This document shows positions 34,301 through 46,300 of a DNA stretch of 64,000 bases, piece by piece. Made by a program: the position numbers and the translations under genes. Source of the stretch: Podocnemis expansa (taxonomy: Eukaryota > Chordata > Testudines > Podocnemididae). Under the pieces are notes generated by a model, which saw nothing but the letters and a program-made list of their open reading frames with translations, made no database searches and had not been told where the DNA came from. The stretch's first letter is position 1, and the number at the start of each line of letters is the position of its first letter. The stretch is taken from positions 2,724,360 to 2,788,359 of the forward strand of contig ML682003.1 in assembly GCA_007922195.1 (NCBI GenBank), written 5' to 3'.

Positions 34301-37300
34301 GAGGCAGACCAGCTGCAGCATCTCAGCACTTAATCGTTCGGCCGGCAATCCGTGTACACCCCCCAAAAAAAAAAAGAGGGTCTCGGGGGTGGGTACTCCC
34401 TGTCTCAGTCGGGGGATCAGTCCAACTGGGTCACGACGTGCCCTTTAGCATCCGAGGGTGGGAGAACAACAAGCTAGCTGAGACAGGGGGTTTTAATAGA
34501 ATTTTGCCCAGCCAGAGTAAAAATAGCCAATTAGGAGAGGGATCCTGGTCAGGACCAATGATAAAACTGGGACCCCAGACAATGACCCCTCCTTCGTGGT
34601 GAAAGGGGTGCCGAGAAACTGTTCAGGGGGGATAGGAACTCACCCCCCTTTCTTGTTGACACAAAGCTAGGGAGGAAGAAACTCACACAGGAGATAGAGG
34701 CCCATCAGGGAAGACTGATCCTTAACACTCTTCCCCTTGAGCTGGATAGCCCGGAGATGAGACCCATCAGGGGAGATAGATACTTAACACTCCTCCCTGT
34801 GAGCTCCATAGTCTAGAGGGCTACGTTGGGGGGCGGGGTGGCCATTATGTCTGCCACCTCCGTTGACAGGTGGGCGAGTTGGTACTGGTTGAAGCTGTTC
34901 ACCAAATTTGAGCCAAATTCACAAATAGTTTTGGTGTCCCCAAAATTGCATTTTCAGCAAATTTATTAGTTGCCAAAAAGTTTTCCCCGGTTCTAAGCAG
35001 GATAGTAAAGGGCCCTACCATCAATCAAACCGTTTCCACGCCTCCTTTTCACCGGAAATCCCTCCTACCGACTTCCGGACCTGCCCCCTGCCCACCTGTC
35101 ACCGGAAGTCCCACCCCCAGCCAGTCACCTGACATCCGGTCCTGCCCTCTGGGTGTGACTTCCGGCGGAAGTGGGATGGTGTGAACCCTCCCAGAACGCC
35201 TTTGCACCAATAGGAGTGGGTTTTGCCCCCGAGAGCGGGATTGGTCGCAGAAGGGCATGTGGCCGGGGCGGCCCGCCCCAGAAGAGGGTTGTGTGACGCT
35301 CCGCCAATAGGAAAAGGTTTTAGATCGGGCCGGCGGGGGCTCCTGGGCCAATCAGGAGGGCTGGAACCCCATGCCCGATCTGTGGGCCTCGACGGTTGGT
35401 GGCAAATGGCACCGCCCCTGGAAGTCTGGGGCTTTAAAGCCCTACGACCTCTGGCTCGTGCGCAAGACCGCGTGGTTCAGAGCTCGTGCAGAACATGGAC
35501 GCCTTCTCCACCCCTGCCAGGCCTTGGGGATTGGTTTTGGCTCCAACCTTTACTAGCCCCTGGAGAAAACCCTGCAACAGCGACAGTTCGGTGGAGGAGG
35601 TGGCCAATATGTCGACTGATCCCCCAGAGATTGTGAGGGAACCCGATAGCTCCGATGGCCTTCCGTTGTCCGTCCCCATGGAAGGAAGCAAACACGGCTC
35701 ATGGGAGCTGCAGGCAGAGGTAAAGAAGGCTATAAAAAACAAAAGGCTTTAAAGGGTGGTGAACTTACGGATCCTTTTTATTTTTAATGTTTCTGAAAAA
35801 AAAATTTTTCTCAACAGCTCGACGACGACTTTATATGGGCCTTTGAGAACCTGCACATCAGTAGCCCTGTGAAAACAAACGTATCATGCGTCAGCTGTTT
35901 CTGCCCGTGTCTGGCACAGAGAGCTGAGAGGGGACAACGAAAATGGAATAATGAAATACGCACCAGTTGTTCCTGCCCGTGCCTGGTACACAGCACTGAG
36001 AGGAAGAATGAAGCAGCTCAGAGTCCTTCAAAGGCTGGTGAACGTTTTTGCAGGACGCTGTAAATGAGGGGGTGGTTTTAAATCTGATGATTAATAAAAA
36101 AGTCATTTAAATTTGTTAATGTGAACGTGTCTCCTTCAGACTTGCGCGGTTAAAACACGTTGGTGTGGCAGCCATGTCGGAGCAGACAGCTCTCTTAAAA
36201 AAAAATATATTACAGCCCCGGGGAAGTCGGGAGCTTTGGAGGGGTGGATGCTCTTTTCCAGGCAGCCAAAAAGCAAAGTAAAACTTTGAACAGGGGTGAG
36301 GTAGCAGCCTGGCTTTCGGACCAGGATGCTTACACTTTACACAGACCAGCTCGAATACGCTTTAAAAGAAACAAGACGGTTGTTTCAGACGTGGATGCGC
36401 AATGGCAGGCGGATTTGGTGGACATGCAAAGGTTCTCTAAACACAACAGGGGTGTTAAGTACATCTTAACAGTGATAGACATTTTGTCTAAATATGCCTG
36501 GGCTTTAGGCCTCAAAGGCAAGACGGGGGGTGAAGTGTCCAAGGCCTTTAAAGCTATTTTCAGTGAAGGCCGCATCCCTCAAAAATTACAAACTGATCGT
36601 GGAAAAGAATTTTTAAACAAATCTGTAAGTGCGCTGTTTAAGCAGCATGGTGTCCACCATTTTGTGACTAATAATGAGGTCAAAGCGGTGGTCGTGGAGC
36701 AGTTTAACAGAACTTTAAAGTCTAGAATGTGGAGATATTTTACCTCCCGCAACACCTTTCGCTACAATCGATGTGTTACCTGACTTTATAAAGAGTTACA
36801 ACTGGAGCTTTCACAGAACCATACAGGCCAGGCCTGTTGATGTTAGCCCTTCGAATTCCCTGCAGGTGTGGAAAGCGGTATATGGAGACAGTTTAAAAGT
36901 AAAACCGGTTGCCCACCCTTTTAGAAAAGGCGATCATGTGAGACTATCTAAAACCAAAGGAGCTTTTGAGAAAGGTTATGAACAAACATTTACTGATGAG
37001 ATATTCATAGTGGACGAAGCCTTAACAAAGGGCCAGAGACCTGTATACCATTTAAGAGATTACGAGGGTGAGACAGTGGCTGGATCTTTTTACCCTGAAG
37101 AATTACAAAAAGTAAATCCCAAACTTGACAGGATTTACAGGATTGAAAAAGTTCTAGAGGTGAAAGGAAGAGGGAGAAAAAAGCAGCTCTTGGTGAAATG
37201 GTTGGGGTGGCCAGAGAAGTTTAACAGCTGGGTGAAAGCGTCTCAGCTCTGTGAGGTTTAGACGCAAAAGATTACTCCTGCAAAAATAAAGACAGTGTGA

Positions 37301-40300
37301 AAGAAAATGGGCGACGGTGGTTTTTACATCACTTTGCCCAGCAACGCCAGCTCTCGGGTATTTCCCCAAAACACCAGCTCAAACTTTACCGTGCAACTAA
37401 TTAAACCCTTGGATCTCCGGGGTGCTTGGGAGGTGGGGTTGGTGGAAATACAATACCCCCACAGCTGGAACAACATCAATGAAGACACCCCTTTTGAAAT
37501 CACCTGTGAAGATAAGAAATGGAATTTTGTCTTACAACGAGGTTATTACTCGTCTATACCTGATTTGCTGGAGCACATGAACAAAGTCATGAGTGGCCAT
37601 CCCGAAACACCCGGGGTGACCCTGAACTATGATCCTGTGGGTAGAAAAGTTAGATTTAAGTCCACCGATGTTACTTATATGATTTCAACCAGTGGGGAGT
37701 TGGCTAATATTTTGGGCATGTACCCCAACACCCACGTCAAAAAAATCCCCTTCTCGGCAGACATCACAGGAGGCTTCAACTCCTTGTATCTGTACACAGA
37801 TATCATGGAGCACCAGTTTGTGGGGGACTTCTCCGTACCCCTGTTACGCTGCGTCCCTGTCCAAGGAAGGAACAACGAGTTTGTCACCATCACCTACGAT
37901 AAACCACATTATGTTCCTGTCAGTAAGCACCACATCGACACCGTTGCCATTGAAATAAAGACCGACCAGAACAGACACGTCTCATTTCGCTTTGGTAAGG
38001 TGATCGTCAAGCTGCACCTGCGTTCCCGGAGAAAGCGTGGTTTCTGAAAGGTAAAGCAAAAACAACACCATGGTGATTCTAAAAAATTACGGTGACCCCG
38101 CCATCTATAGCAACTATTACAAAGCCCAGGCTGGATATGCCCTTCCTGGTTACCACGGCTCCCCCATGATGTATGGAGCAGGCGTGGGTGGAACATTTCG
38201 CAGCCTCTTTAGAAAAGCTGTACCACTTCTGAGGAGGGGGCTAGAGATTATTAAGCCTCACGTGAAAAGTGCTGCTCAAAACATAGCTAGAGACGTGGTA
38301 GGCAACGTCTCCCGCGCTGTTTTGGAGAAGGTGGTAAAACCGCCTGAACAGGAGGGGTCAGGGCTGATGTACATTAAAAGGAGGAAGAGAAAGAGAAACG
38401 TGTCATGCCCATGACGCAAGGGCCCACCCAGACCTTTTAAAAGGAAAGCTGTAGCACGCAGGACTAGTCAGAAGCGAAAGACCAATGGAAAGCGTAGGAG
38501 GCGCTCAACACCTGGCAAAAGAGATATATTTTAATCAGCATGGCTTTTGTTCACTGCGGGTCTGAAGAGTGCACCAAGTCGGAACTAGACTTGTTTCAAA
38601 TAGCCCCTACGCAGACCAGCATCGAGAAAAGCATCTACATCGAAGTACCACCACTATCAGCCATTACAGAGGCTGCGCCCCTGGACTTCTTTATAGCGGG
38701 GAACGGCATAGATTACATGGACTTAAACAATACCCTTCTTTACCTTCGTTGCAAGATTGTCAAAGCAGATGGAACCACGATCACCAGGGATGCCGCGGTA
38801 GGTCTGGTGAACTATCCTGCAGCATCTATTTTCAGTCAGCTGGACGTCACACTGGGGGATCGCCTCATAAGTCAAAGCAACAACTGTTCCCCCTACAGGG
38901 CCTTTATAGAATCAGTGCTCAATTACAGCGAGGAGACTCTTGCCACGCAATTTTCCGCCGGCCTGTTTTATAAAGACACCCCTGGAAAACACGAAGCTGC
39001 GGAGCTGGACGGTGAGAATCTAGGGTTTGTGAAGCGTGCAAACCTGACCGCCCAAAGCAGGACGATAGAGCTGCTGGGCCATCTACACAGTGATCTGTTT
39101 TTTCAAGAAAAGCTTTTGTTGAATGGTGTGGATGTGAAAATCAAACTGACACGCAGTAAGGTCGCTTTCTGCTTAATGGGCGATGCAGCCCAAGGCTGTA
39201 AACTGCGCATTGTATCAGCGTCCCTTTTTGTGAAGAAAGTGCGGGTAGCCCCAGGCGTACGTCTGGGGCATGCAGAGGCGCTGCTCACGGCTAATGCTAA
39301 ATACCCTGTGGACTGTGTGGGGATGAAAGTGTTTAGCATCCCTGAGGGTAGCAGGGTCAGTAACCAGGAAAACCTGTTCTTGGGACAGCTACCCAAAATG
39401 GTTGTCCTGGGGTTCGTGGATAACGACGCTTTCAGCGGGAGTTATGCTAAAAACCCCTTTAACTTTAAGCATTATGACATTAATTTTTTGGCTTTGTACG
39501 TGGACGGGGAACAGATACCCACCAAGCCTCTCCAACCAGACTTCAAGGCTGGGCTCTGCGTGAGGGAGTATATGAATCTGGTGCAAACAGCTGGTAAATA
39601 CATGAAAGATCGTGCACTGCTCATTGACCACGTTGAGTTTGCTCAGGGTTATACCTTGTTTGCCTTTGACCTCTCCCCTGATCAGGAATGCGCTGATCAC
39701 TATTCCTTGATTAAAATGGGAAACCTGAGAGCAGAAATACGTTTTGCCAATGCTTTGACAACCACCGTCAACATGATTGTGTACGGGGTTTTTGACAACG
39801 TGATAGAGATAAATCAGAGGAGAAACGTTCTGTTCGACTATATGTGAACATGGACACCGTGCAGCTCTCATGTGTCTTACTGGCGGACCCTGCCATGCAA
39901 AAGACTTTCTTAGATGTGTTTCCCAGTGACTGGCTCCCCGGCGGCAGACTGACATGGAGACTCCTGAGTTTAGTGGTCAACACGCATCCGCACAACCGAC
40001 CAGGTGAACACTGGTTAGCCTTGTACCTGGTGGAGAGCAACCATGGAGAGTTCTTTGACTCATATGGGCACCCCCCGACCAGCATGTTGTTCCCCAGAAA
40101 CATCATGAAATTTTTAAACAAAAACGCCACCAACATTGTGTTTCAGACTAGACAATTACAGGACCCCAGTTCTGATGCTTGTGGCTATCACTGTGTGTTT
40201 TTCTTACATCACCGTAGCAAGGGTTTGCCTTTTGACCAGATTTTAAAATTGTATTCTGATGACTTGGTAAAAAATGACCGTATGGTGGTGAATTTTGTAA

Positions 40301-43300
40301 GAAAAATAAAAAGAAAGTTCTCGGGCTTGCCTGGGGTTGCTCAAAACATGTTTCAACAAGCCCAGACATGTGTATCCTGCAATGACTTTTACTTAATAAA
40401 ACACCCCAGGCGTGGGGTTTAAAGACATCTGGTGTCTGTGGGTTTTTTTGTTTGTTTTTTTAAAAATATACACGCGAGAAAAAGTTTTTAAAAAGTAAAC
40501 AAAAATTTTATTCAAAGCAAAAAAATCACCTTTTAAAACATTTCATTTACAGTGTGGGGAAAAAAACATTTGGCTTAGAACATGAAAAAGAAAAACCATT
40601 ACCATTTAAAATATTTGGTTTAAGCATGAAAATAAGAAAAATCACAGAGTGAGCCAATTGGGTCTTTTAGACAATTTTCATTTTTTGGAAGGGAAAAAAG
40701 GTTCACGATCTGCTGCTGCTGTGTCAGCTGAGGGAGCCTTCAGGCGCTCCAAAAGATTTGTGGTCATGACTGTATACCGTGTGGCAAAACTTGCAATAAT
40801 TTTTGGCCCCAAACAACCTTTTCACATCCAAAACGCCATAGTAATGCTCATCATGCAGCAGGACAAAAAACGTCTTGGGGTGCACAGGGCCTCCCGTTTT
40901 AAAAAAACCCCACCGACCTTTCGCTGTATAAAGCACCACCTGAATATTGACACGTAAATGCTGTTCAGTCACCACTATGTCACTGAGCATCACCTTTTTT
41001 CGATCTGACCACCCCAGTTCTTGATGCAGCTTTCTCGCCCCATCTACTAGTTCTGCATCTGTAAGCCTGCGGCCCGAAATGCTGGCCAAAAGCCCGCCAG
41101 CAAAAAACACAGATTCAAGTCAGCGTAAGTCAGGTCTACCAAGCACTGCCTCTTTATGGAGAATTTCGCTGTTGAGGATGGAATTCAAAACCCTGCGGCC
41201 ACCCCCACCCATGTTTCTTATAACTGTCACAACGAGGCGTAACGTCCCATCGACGTGCACCTCTCTATTACTCTGTAACAGTTTAGAAGTGTGGTTTAAG
41301 AAATCTTCAGCAGAGAGCTTATCCCTATTCCTTCTCACCGAAAACAGAGGATTAGTTAAATTCTGACCCTCCAAGCGTAACTGAACGTAATCATGTGGGT
41401 CTAACCTGCTGTTAATCTCATCGAGAACCGACTGTATACCCCTGTGGACAGCTTCAACCACCCGTCTGGCTGAACTGATTCTCTCAAGATTGACAAAACG
41501 AAATTCATCATTGTATACTGTGCCCCTAAATCTAGGTAATTCCCGCTGCCAACTCCTCACCCGCTCCATATACGTATCAGGGTGGGGATCCGAATCTACC
41601 CTAGACTCGGAGGGTGCAGGTGGTGAGCTGCCTAAAGAGCTTTCTGGGGAATTTTCTAAACCTCCACCCCGTGGGTCAATTTCCACATCCCCATTCTCAG
41701 GCACGTCACTAGCGGGCCTCTCTTTTTGTTTTTTTCTCCTCATCACCGCCTTAGCCTTTTTTAAAATCTTTATAATGACCCTGGCCCTTAATTTTTTGGC
41801 AGTCATCCGTTTATCCCTGAAAAGACCTCCCCCTTTTTGAATAGGTCGGGTACCCCTTCCCACGACTAGCTGTGCAGATTCAAAAACACAGTCAGGAAGG
41901 CAGAAATATTTTTGAGCATATTTATCGAGAACTTTTGCCTTTTTGACATAGTTTTCAGTCATTCTTTCTTCTGGAACCCTGGACAGTACAGCAAACATCA
42001 GCTCTTTGAATGAAGCACTATATTCACCTATCATTTTTCCATGTTCACCTATCATTTTTCCAAATGAGGCGTTATGTTCACCTATCATTTTTCCCCAGAA
42101 CTGGAGAACTGCATCAGTCCTGTTGAGGTGTGGATGTTGAATGTAATTATCAGCGCTGGAGCTTTCGCTCCGTGTTTTTTGATTCACAACCCCTAGAGCA
42201 TGTGCTCCGGGTTTGTGAATGCGTGTGCTTTCACTCACAGCTCTCTCAGGGTTTGGTGTGGTGCTGACCACTGAGGAACTGGAGGTGTGGTGCTTTGTAC
42301 CAGAGTTTTTGGTTTTGTCCTTGGGCTTGATGTATCTGCGCTCGGGGGTTTCCTGCTGTTTCCTCAGGACTCCCTTGCTGTTTTGCACAGGTGATGTTGC
42401 CAAAGGCTCAGGATGGGTTTTCTGTTTCTTTGGTGTTTTTCCCGGAGTTGTGACCACAATGACATCAGCGGAGCTGTCAGTGGCTGAGTAGAAAAAGAAA
42501 AAAGATGTCAAACATAACCTATTTAGAAAAAATTAACTTTTCAAAACAAGCTCCCTATTTGTTACTATAAAAACACACAAAGAAAATATATTTACAGCAC
42601 TCCATTTCTTTGTCAGTTATTGGTGGTGGTAAATTTTCCTTTTCAGCTGTCTCTTCCCTTTTCCTTTTGAGTCGGGCACCAGGAGGACTGTCCATGCCTA
42701 AGAAGGAAAAAAGATGATCAAATAAAACCCCTTTAACTTTACCACAAAATCTAATTAAAAACACAGAAACAAATTATATTTACAGCACTCCATTTCTTTG
42801 TCAGTTATTGGTGGTGGATTTTCCTCTTTCTTTTTTCTTTTGGTCATCGACAAACTGAAAGTTTTTTTTCCATTTTTTGATAGAGCTGTAAAGCAGACAA
42901 CATTATTATAAAAGGTTCTTATCAACTTTCAAATGGGTTAACCTTTCTATTTAGAAATCCTCTATTTCAGGGACAGTGAGTACCCACACCTTAGAGTTAC
43001 CCCTGATTCAGATCTTATGATTTGAAGCCTAGGCATGCCCTGTGTGGAAAGGGGTTAGTTCAGACCCCACCAACAATTCAAGTCTTAAAAACACATTGTC
43101 ACATGATCAGACTAAAAACAGAAAACAAAAAGGCCCTGGTTAAATTAAAGAAAAACTAAAAATAAAACTGCAGTTTTAAATAAGCAAAACAGAACCTAAA
43201 CCAGCAAAAAAAACAAAAACAAAACAAAAAAAAAAACTTAAAAAGCCCATCATGTGCTCACACTAACAAGAAGGGCAGATTTAACTAAAGCAAAAAACAG

Positions 43301-46300
43301 ACCCCAACAATTTTATAAAGCAGTTTTCAAAATCAGTTTCTAACAAAATACTTTAACTTAAAAGTCAGTCTTGCCATGCTCTCACACTAAAAAAAAAAGC
43401 AGGGTAGATTTAAATTCAGCAAAAACCAGATTGCAACAACCACACCACCATAACCAGACACAACCATGTGCTTGACAAAAAGGGGCAGTTTTAAAGCCTG
43501 CTGCTGTGAAAGACACCAAAAAACCATAGACTTAGGCAGTTTAAATAAGCAAAACATTCAGAATTAAAAGGCAGTTTTAAAAACTTTTAAAAATCACTTT
43601 AACAAAATACTTGAAGTTAAAAATCAGCCTTGCCATGCTCTCAAGCTAACAAGGAGGACAGGTTTATCTAAAGCAAAAAACAGATCCCAGCAACTTTAAA
43701 AAAACAGTTTTAAAATCACTTTCTAACAAAATACTTTAACTTAAAAATCAGGCTAACAAGCAGGGCAGATTTAAATTCAGCAGAAACCAGATTGCAACAA
43801 CCACACTACCCTAACCAGACACAACCATGTGCTTACAAAAAGGGGCAGTTTTAAAGCCTGCTGCTGTGAAAGACACCGAAAAACCATAGACTTAGGCAAA
43901 TTAAATAATCACAACCATTCAGAATTAAAAGGCAGTTTTAAATACTTTTAAAAATCACTTTAACAAAATACTTGAAGTTAAAAATCAGCCTTGTCATGCT
44001 CTCAAGCTAACAAGCAGGGCAGGTTTAACTAAAGCAAAAACCAGACCCCAACAATTTTATAAAGCAGTTTTCAAAATCAGTTTCTAACAAAATACTTTAA
44101 CTTAAAAGTCAGTCTTGCCATGCTCTCACACTAAAAAGCAGGACAGATTTAAATTCACCAGAAAAAAAAGCTACAGCAATAGTGTAGTGGCTAGCACCTC
44201 TACTTAATATGCAAACGGTCCTGGGTTCACGTCCCCAGGGGTTGGACTAATGATCTCATGAGGTCCCTTACAAGCCTGATTCTATCCTAGCCAAAAAAAA
44301 AACCTACCCTGAGATCAGCCACTCAGACTTAAAAAAAGGTGGTGGTTTTAAAGCCTGCTGCTTTGAAAGACACCAAAAAACCATAGACTTAGGCAAATTA
44401 AATAATCACAACCATTCAGAATTAAAAAGCAGGTTTTTTTTTTAAAATACTTTCCAAGAAACCCCATCATTTAAAAACCAACTGCATCTACTTACCTTCC
44501 AACACAGGGCGAAAACATGCTGGGCCATGATTTTTCTCATGTGTAGATATACCTTTGATTTAAAGAAGCATAATTTAGTTAGTAGGATTCTCCAAATTCC
44601 TCAAACCCTGTTTAATACCCAGCCCCCACCCCTCTTAAATAGCAATAAGCCTAGCTATAGTCCAAACAGGACTTTACCTTGCCCTGGTGAAACACAACTT
44701 GAAGGTGATGTTTCCATGCTAAGCAGGGTTAGCCTGCAATAAAAAAGTGTATCCTCATTAATAAGGACCACTTGGCCAAACTAGTAACATTATAAAATAG
44801 ATATTTTTAAAGTTAAAAGCAAGCAGCTTACCTCCTATTTGCAGGCCTGCTCTGGACAGCTTCTGGTAGGAAAAAGGGAGTCTTCCAAAAAAGCAGAGGT
44901 TTATATACCTTTCCCAGCCTTTTGTTTCAATGGGGTGTGGTACCACCCCTCTCTATTCAAGGATACAGATAAGAATCCAATTTTGATCGTAAAAATCTGT
45001 GGTGCTTTTTTAATTTTTTTTCCCCTGTAGACTCTTTTTACAGTATTAAGTCATTTTAATGATACTGTGTACCCCTCTCCTGACTGCACAATGACTTAGG
45101 GAGTCTTTTCATGCGTCAAAGTTTTTTGAAATAAAATGGATGTGTCACACACTGCTTTAAACTGTTTCACTGTCATTACAGTAAATGTTTTTGGGTTTTT
45201 TTTTTAAAGAAAAGGATGCTAGAGACTTCTTAAAATATTTCAAGGGTGCCTTTAATCTTGTTAAATATCATTTTTAAACTTGTCAGGACTTTAAATTGCC
45301 CCCCTCTCCCTCATTCCTGATTTTTATTTTCAAATTTCCCTCCACCCATTACTGTAAGGGAAACCCATCAAGCCTACAAATTCCTGACATTTTTTAAACT
45401 CTCCAATAACACCCCACAAATTCCCAGGGATTATTTAAACTCTCCAATAGCATTCAGCCAACTCCACGCAGCTACCTGTGACTGGAGACCCTTGCAGTTC
45501 AGTGGGTGGGCTTGTCCAGAAACATGCCCCAACATGTTTTCAAGCATCACTGCTTTATTTTAAACAGACCCTCCCCCTACCCCACAGGAGTCTACTACAG
45601 CTTCCCCCCCCCCCCGAAAATACACAAAGACACAGTAACTGGTTCTCACAAAAAAACCATTTTTTTATTTAAAAGGCCTATACAAACAGTCCAAAAAAAC
45701 CTTTTCAGAGATGCATTTTATTTATAGCTAACAAGATGGTTTGCATGTCCCCACACTATTACATCTTTTTGGATTTCTTACACATGGGCGGCCTCCTAAG
45801 CAGGCTTCTGTAATGTTTGGTGCGGACCAGACGGTTCACAGGGTCATGTAACCAGACATCCCTTATGTCGGGTTTAGGCATCTCACATAGCGCGTTGGAA
45901 GGGTCTGGACTGAATTGCACAGCACGCACCATGTTAACTCCCATGTCTAAAAGGTCCCTAGTTATATACAGACATTCCAAAATATAGCTGATGGCAATGA
46001 CAGTGTTTAACAAACTTTCATAACACACTTCAGCACACAGACCCCAAAGTTTGTGGTTTATAGTCTCTGAAGTCCAAGTCGTGCAGTCATGGCTCCGCTG
46101 GCCTGGAGCGTCTATGAGACAGCCTTCACACATCTTTTCCTTAAGACAGTAATCAAGGGTAGCAAAGAAGCAATACGCACAATAGATGGCATGACTCTTC
46201 TACGCTGAGGAATGGGCACCAGCTCAATCTTATCCAGGCCAAGCCCTCTTACAAAATTATTATACCCCTCTTCCATAGTCTCCTCGTGTTTAACGTGTAC

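Noticed and set aside
35049..35351. A 100-codon frame with an apparent homologue at 47233-47484
   Set aside because: The similarity is due to the inverted repeats; the frame lies in promoter-like GC-rich DNA upstream of the real start exon.
36490..36560. Walker A motif for a packaging ATPase (KGKTGGE)
   Set aside because: It lies inside the integrase core and lacks the GxxxxGK[ST] pattern; no separate ATPase frame is present.
43200..44460. CRISPR-like repeat array
   Set aside because: Long 361-bp units, vertebrate context, no short direct repeats with unique spacers.
44700..44733. 5S rRNA-like CATGCTAAGCAGGG near the leader exon
   Set aside because: Only about 15 bases match, without the rest of the 5S control region; more likely chance.
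45759..46133. LxCxE (Rb-binding) motif in the right-arm early protein or others
   Set aside because: Near-matches such as LCAEVCYE do not have the L-x-C-x-E spacing; none found in the predicted early exons.
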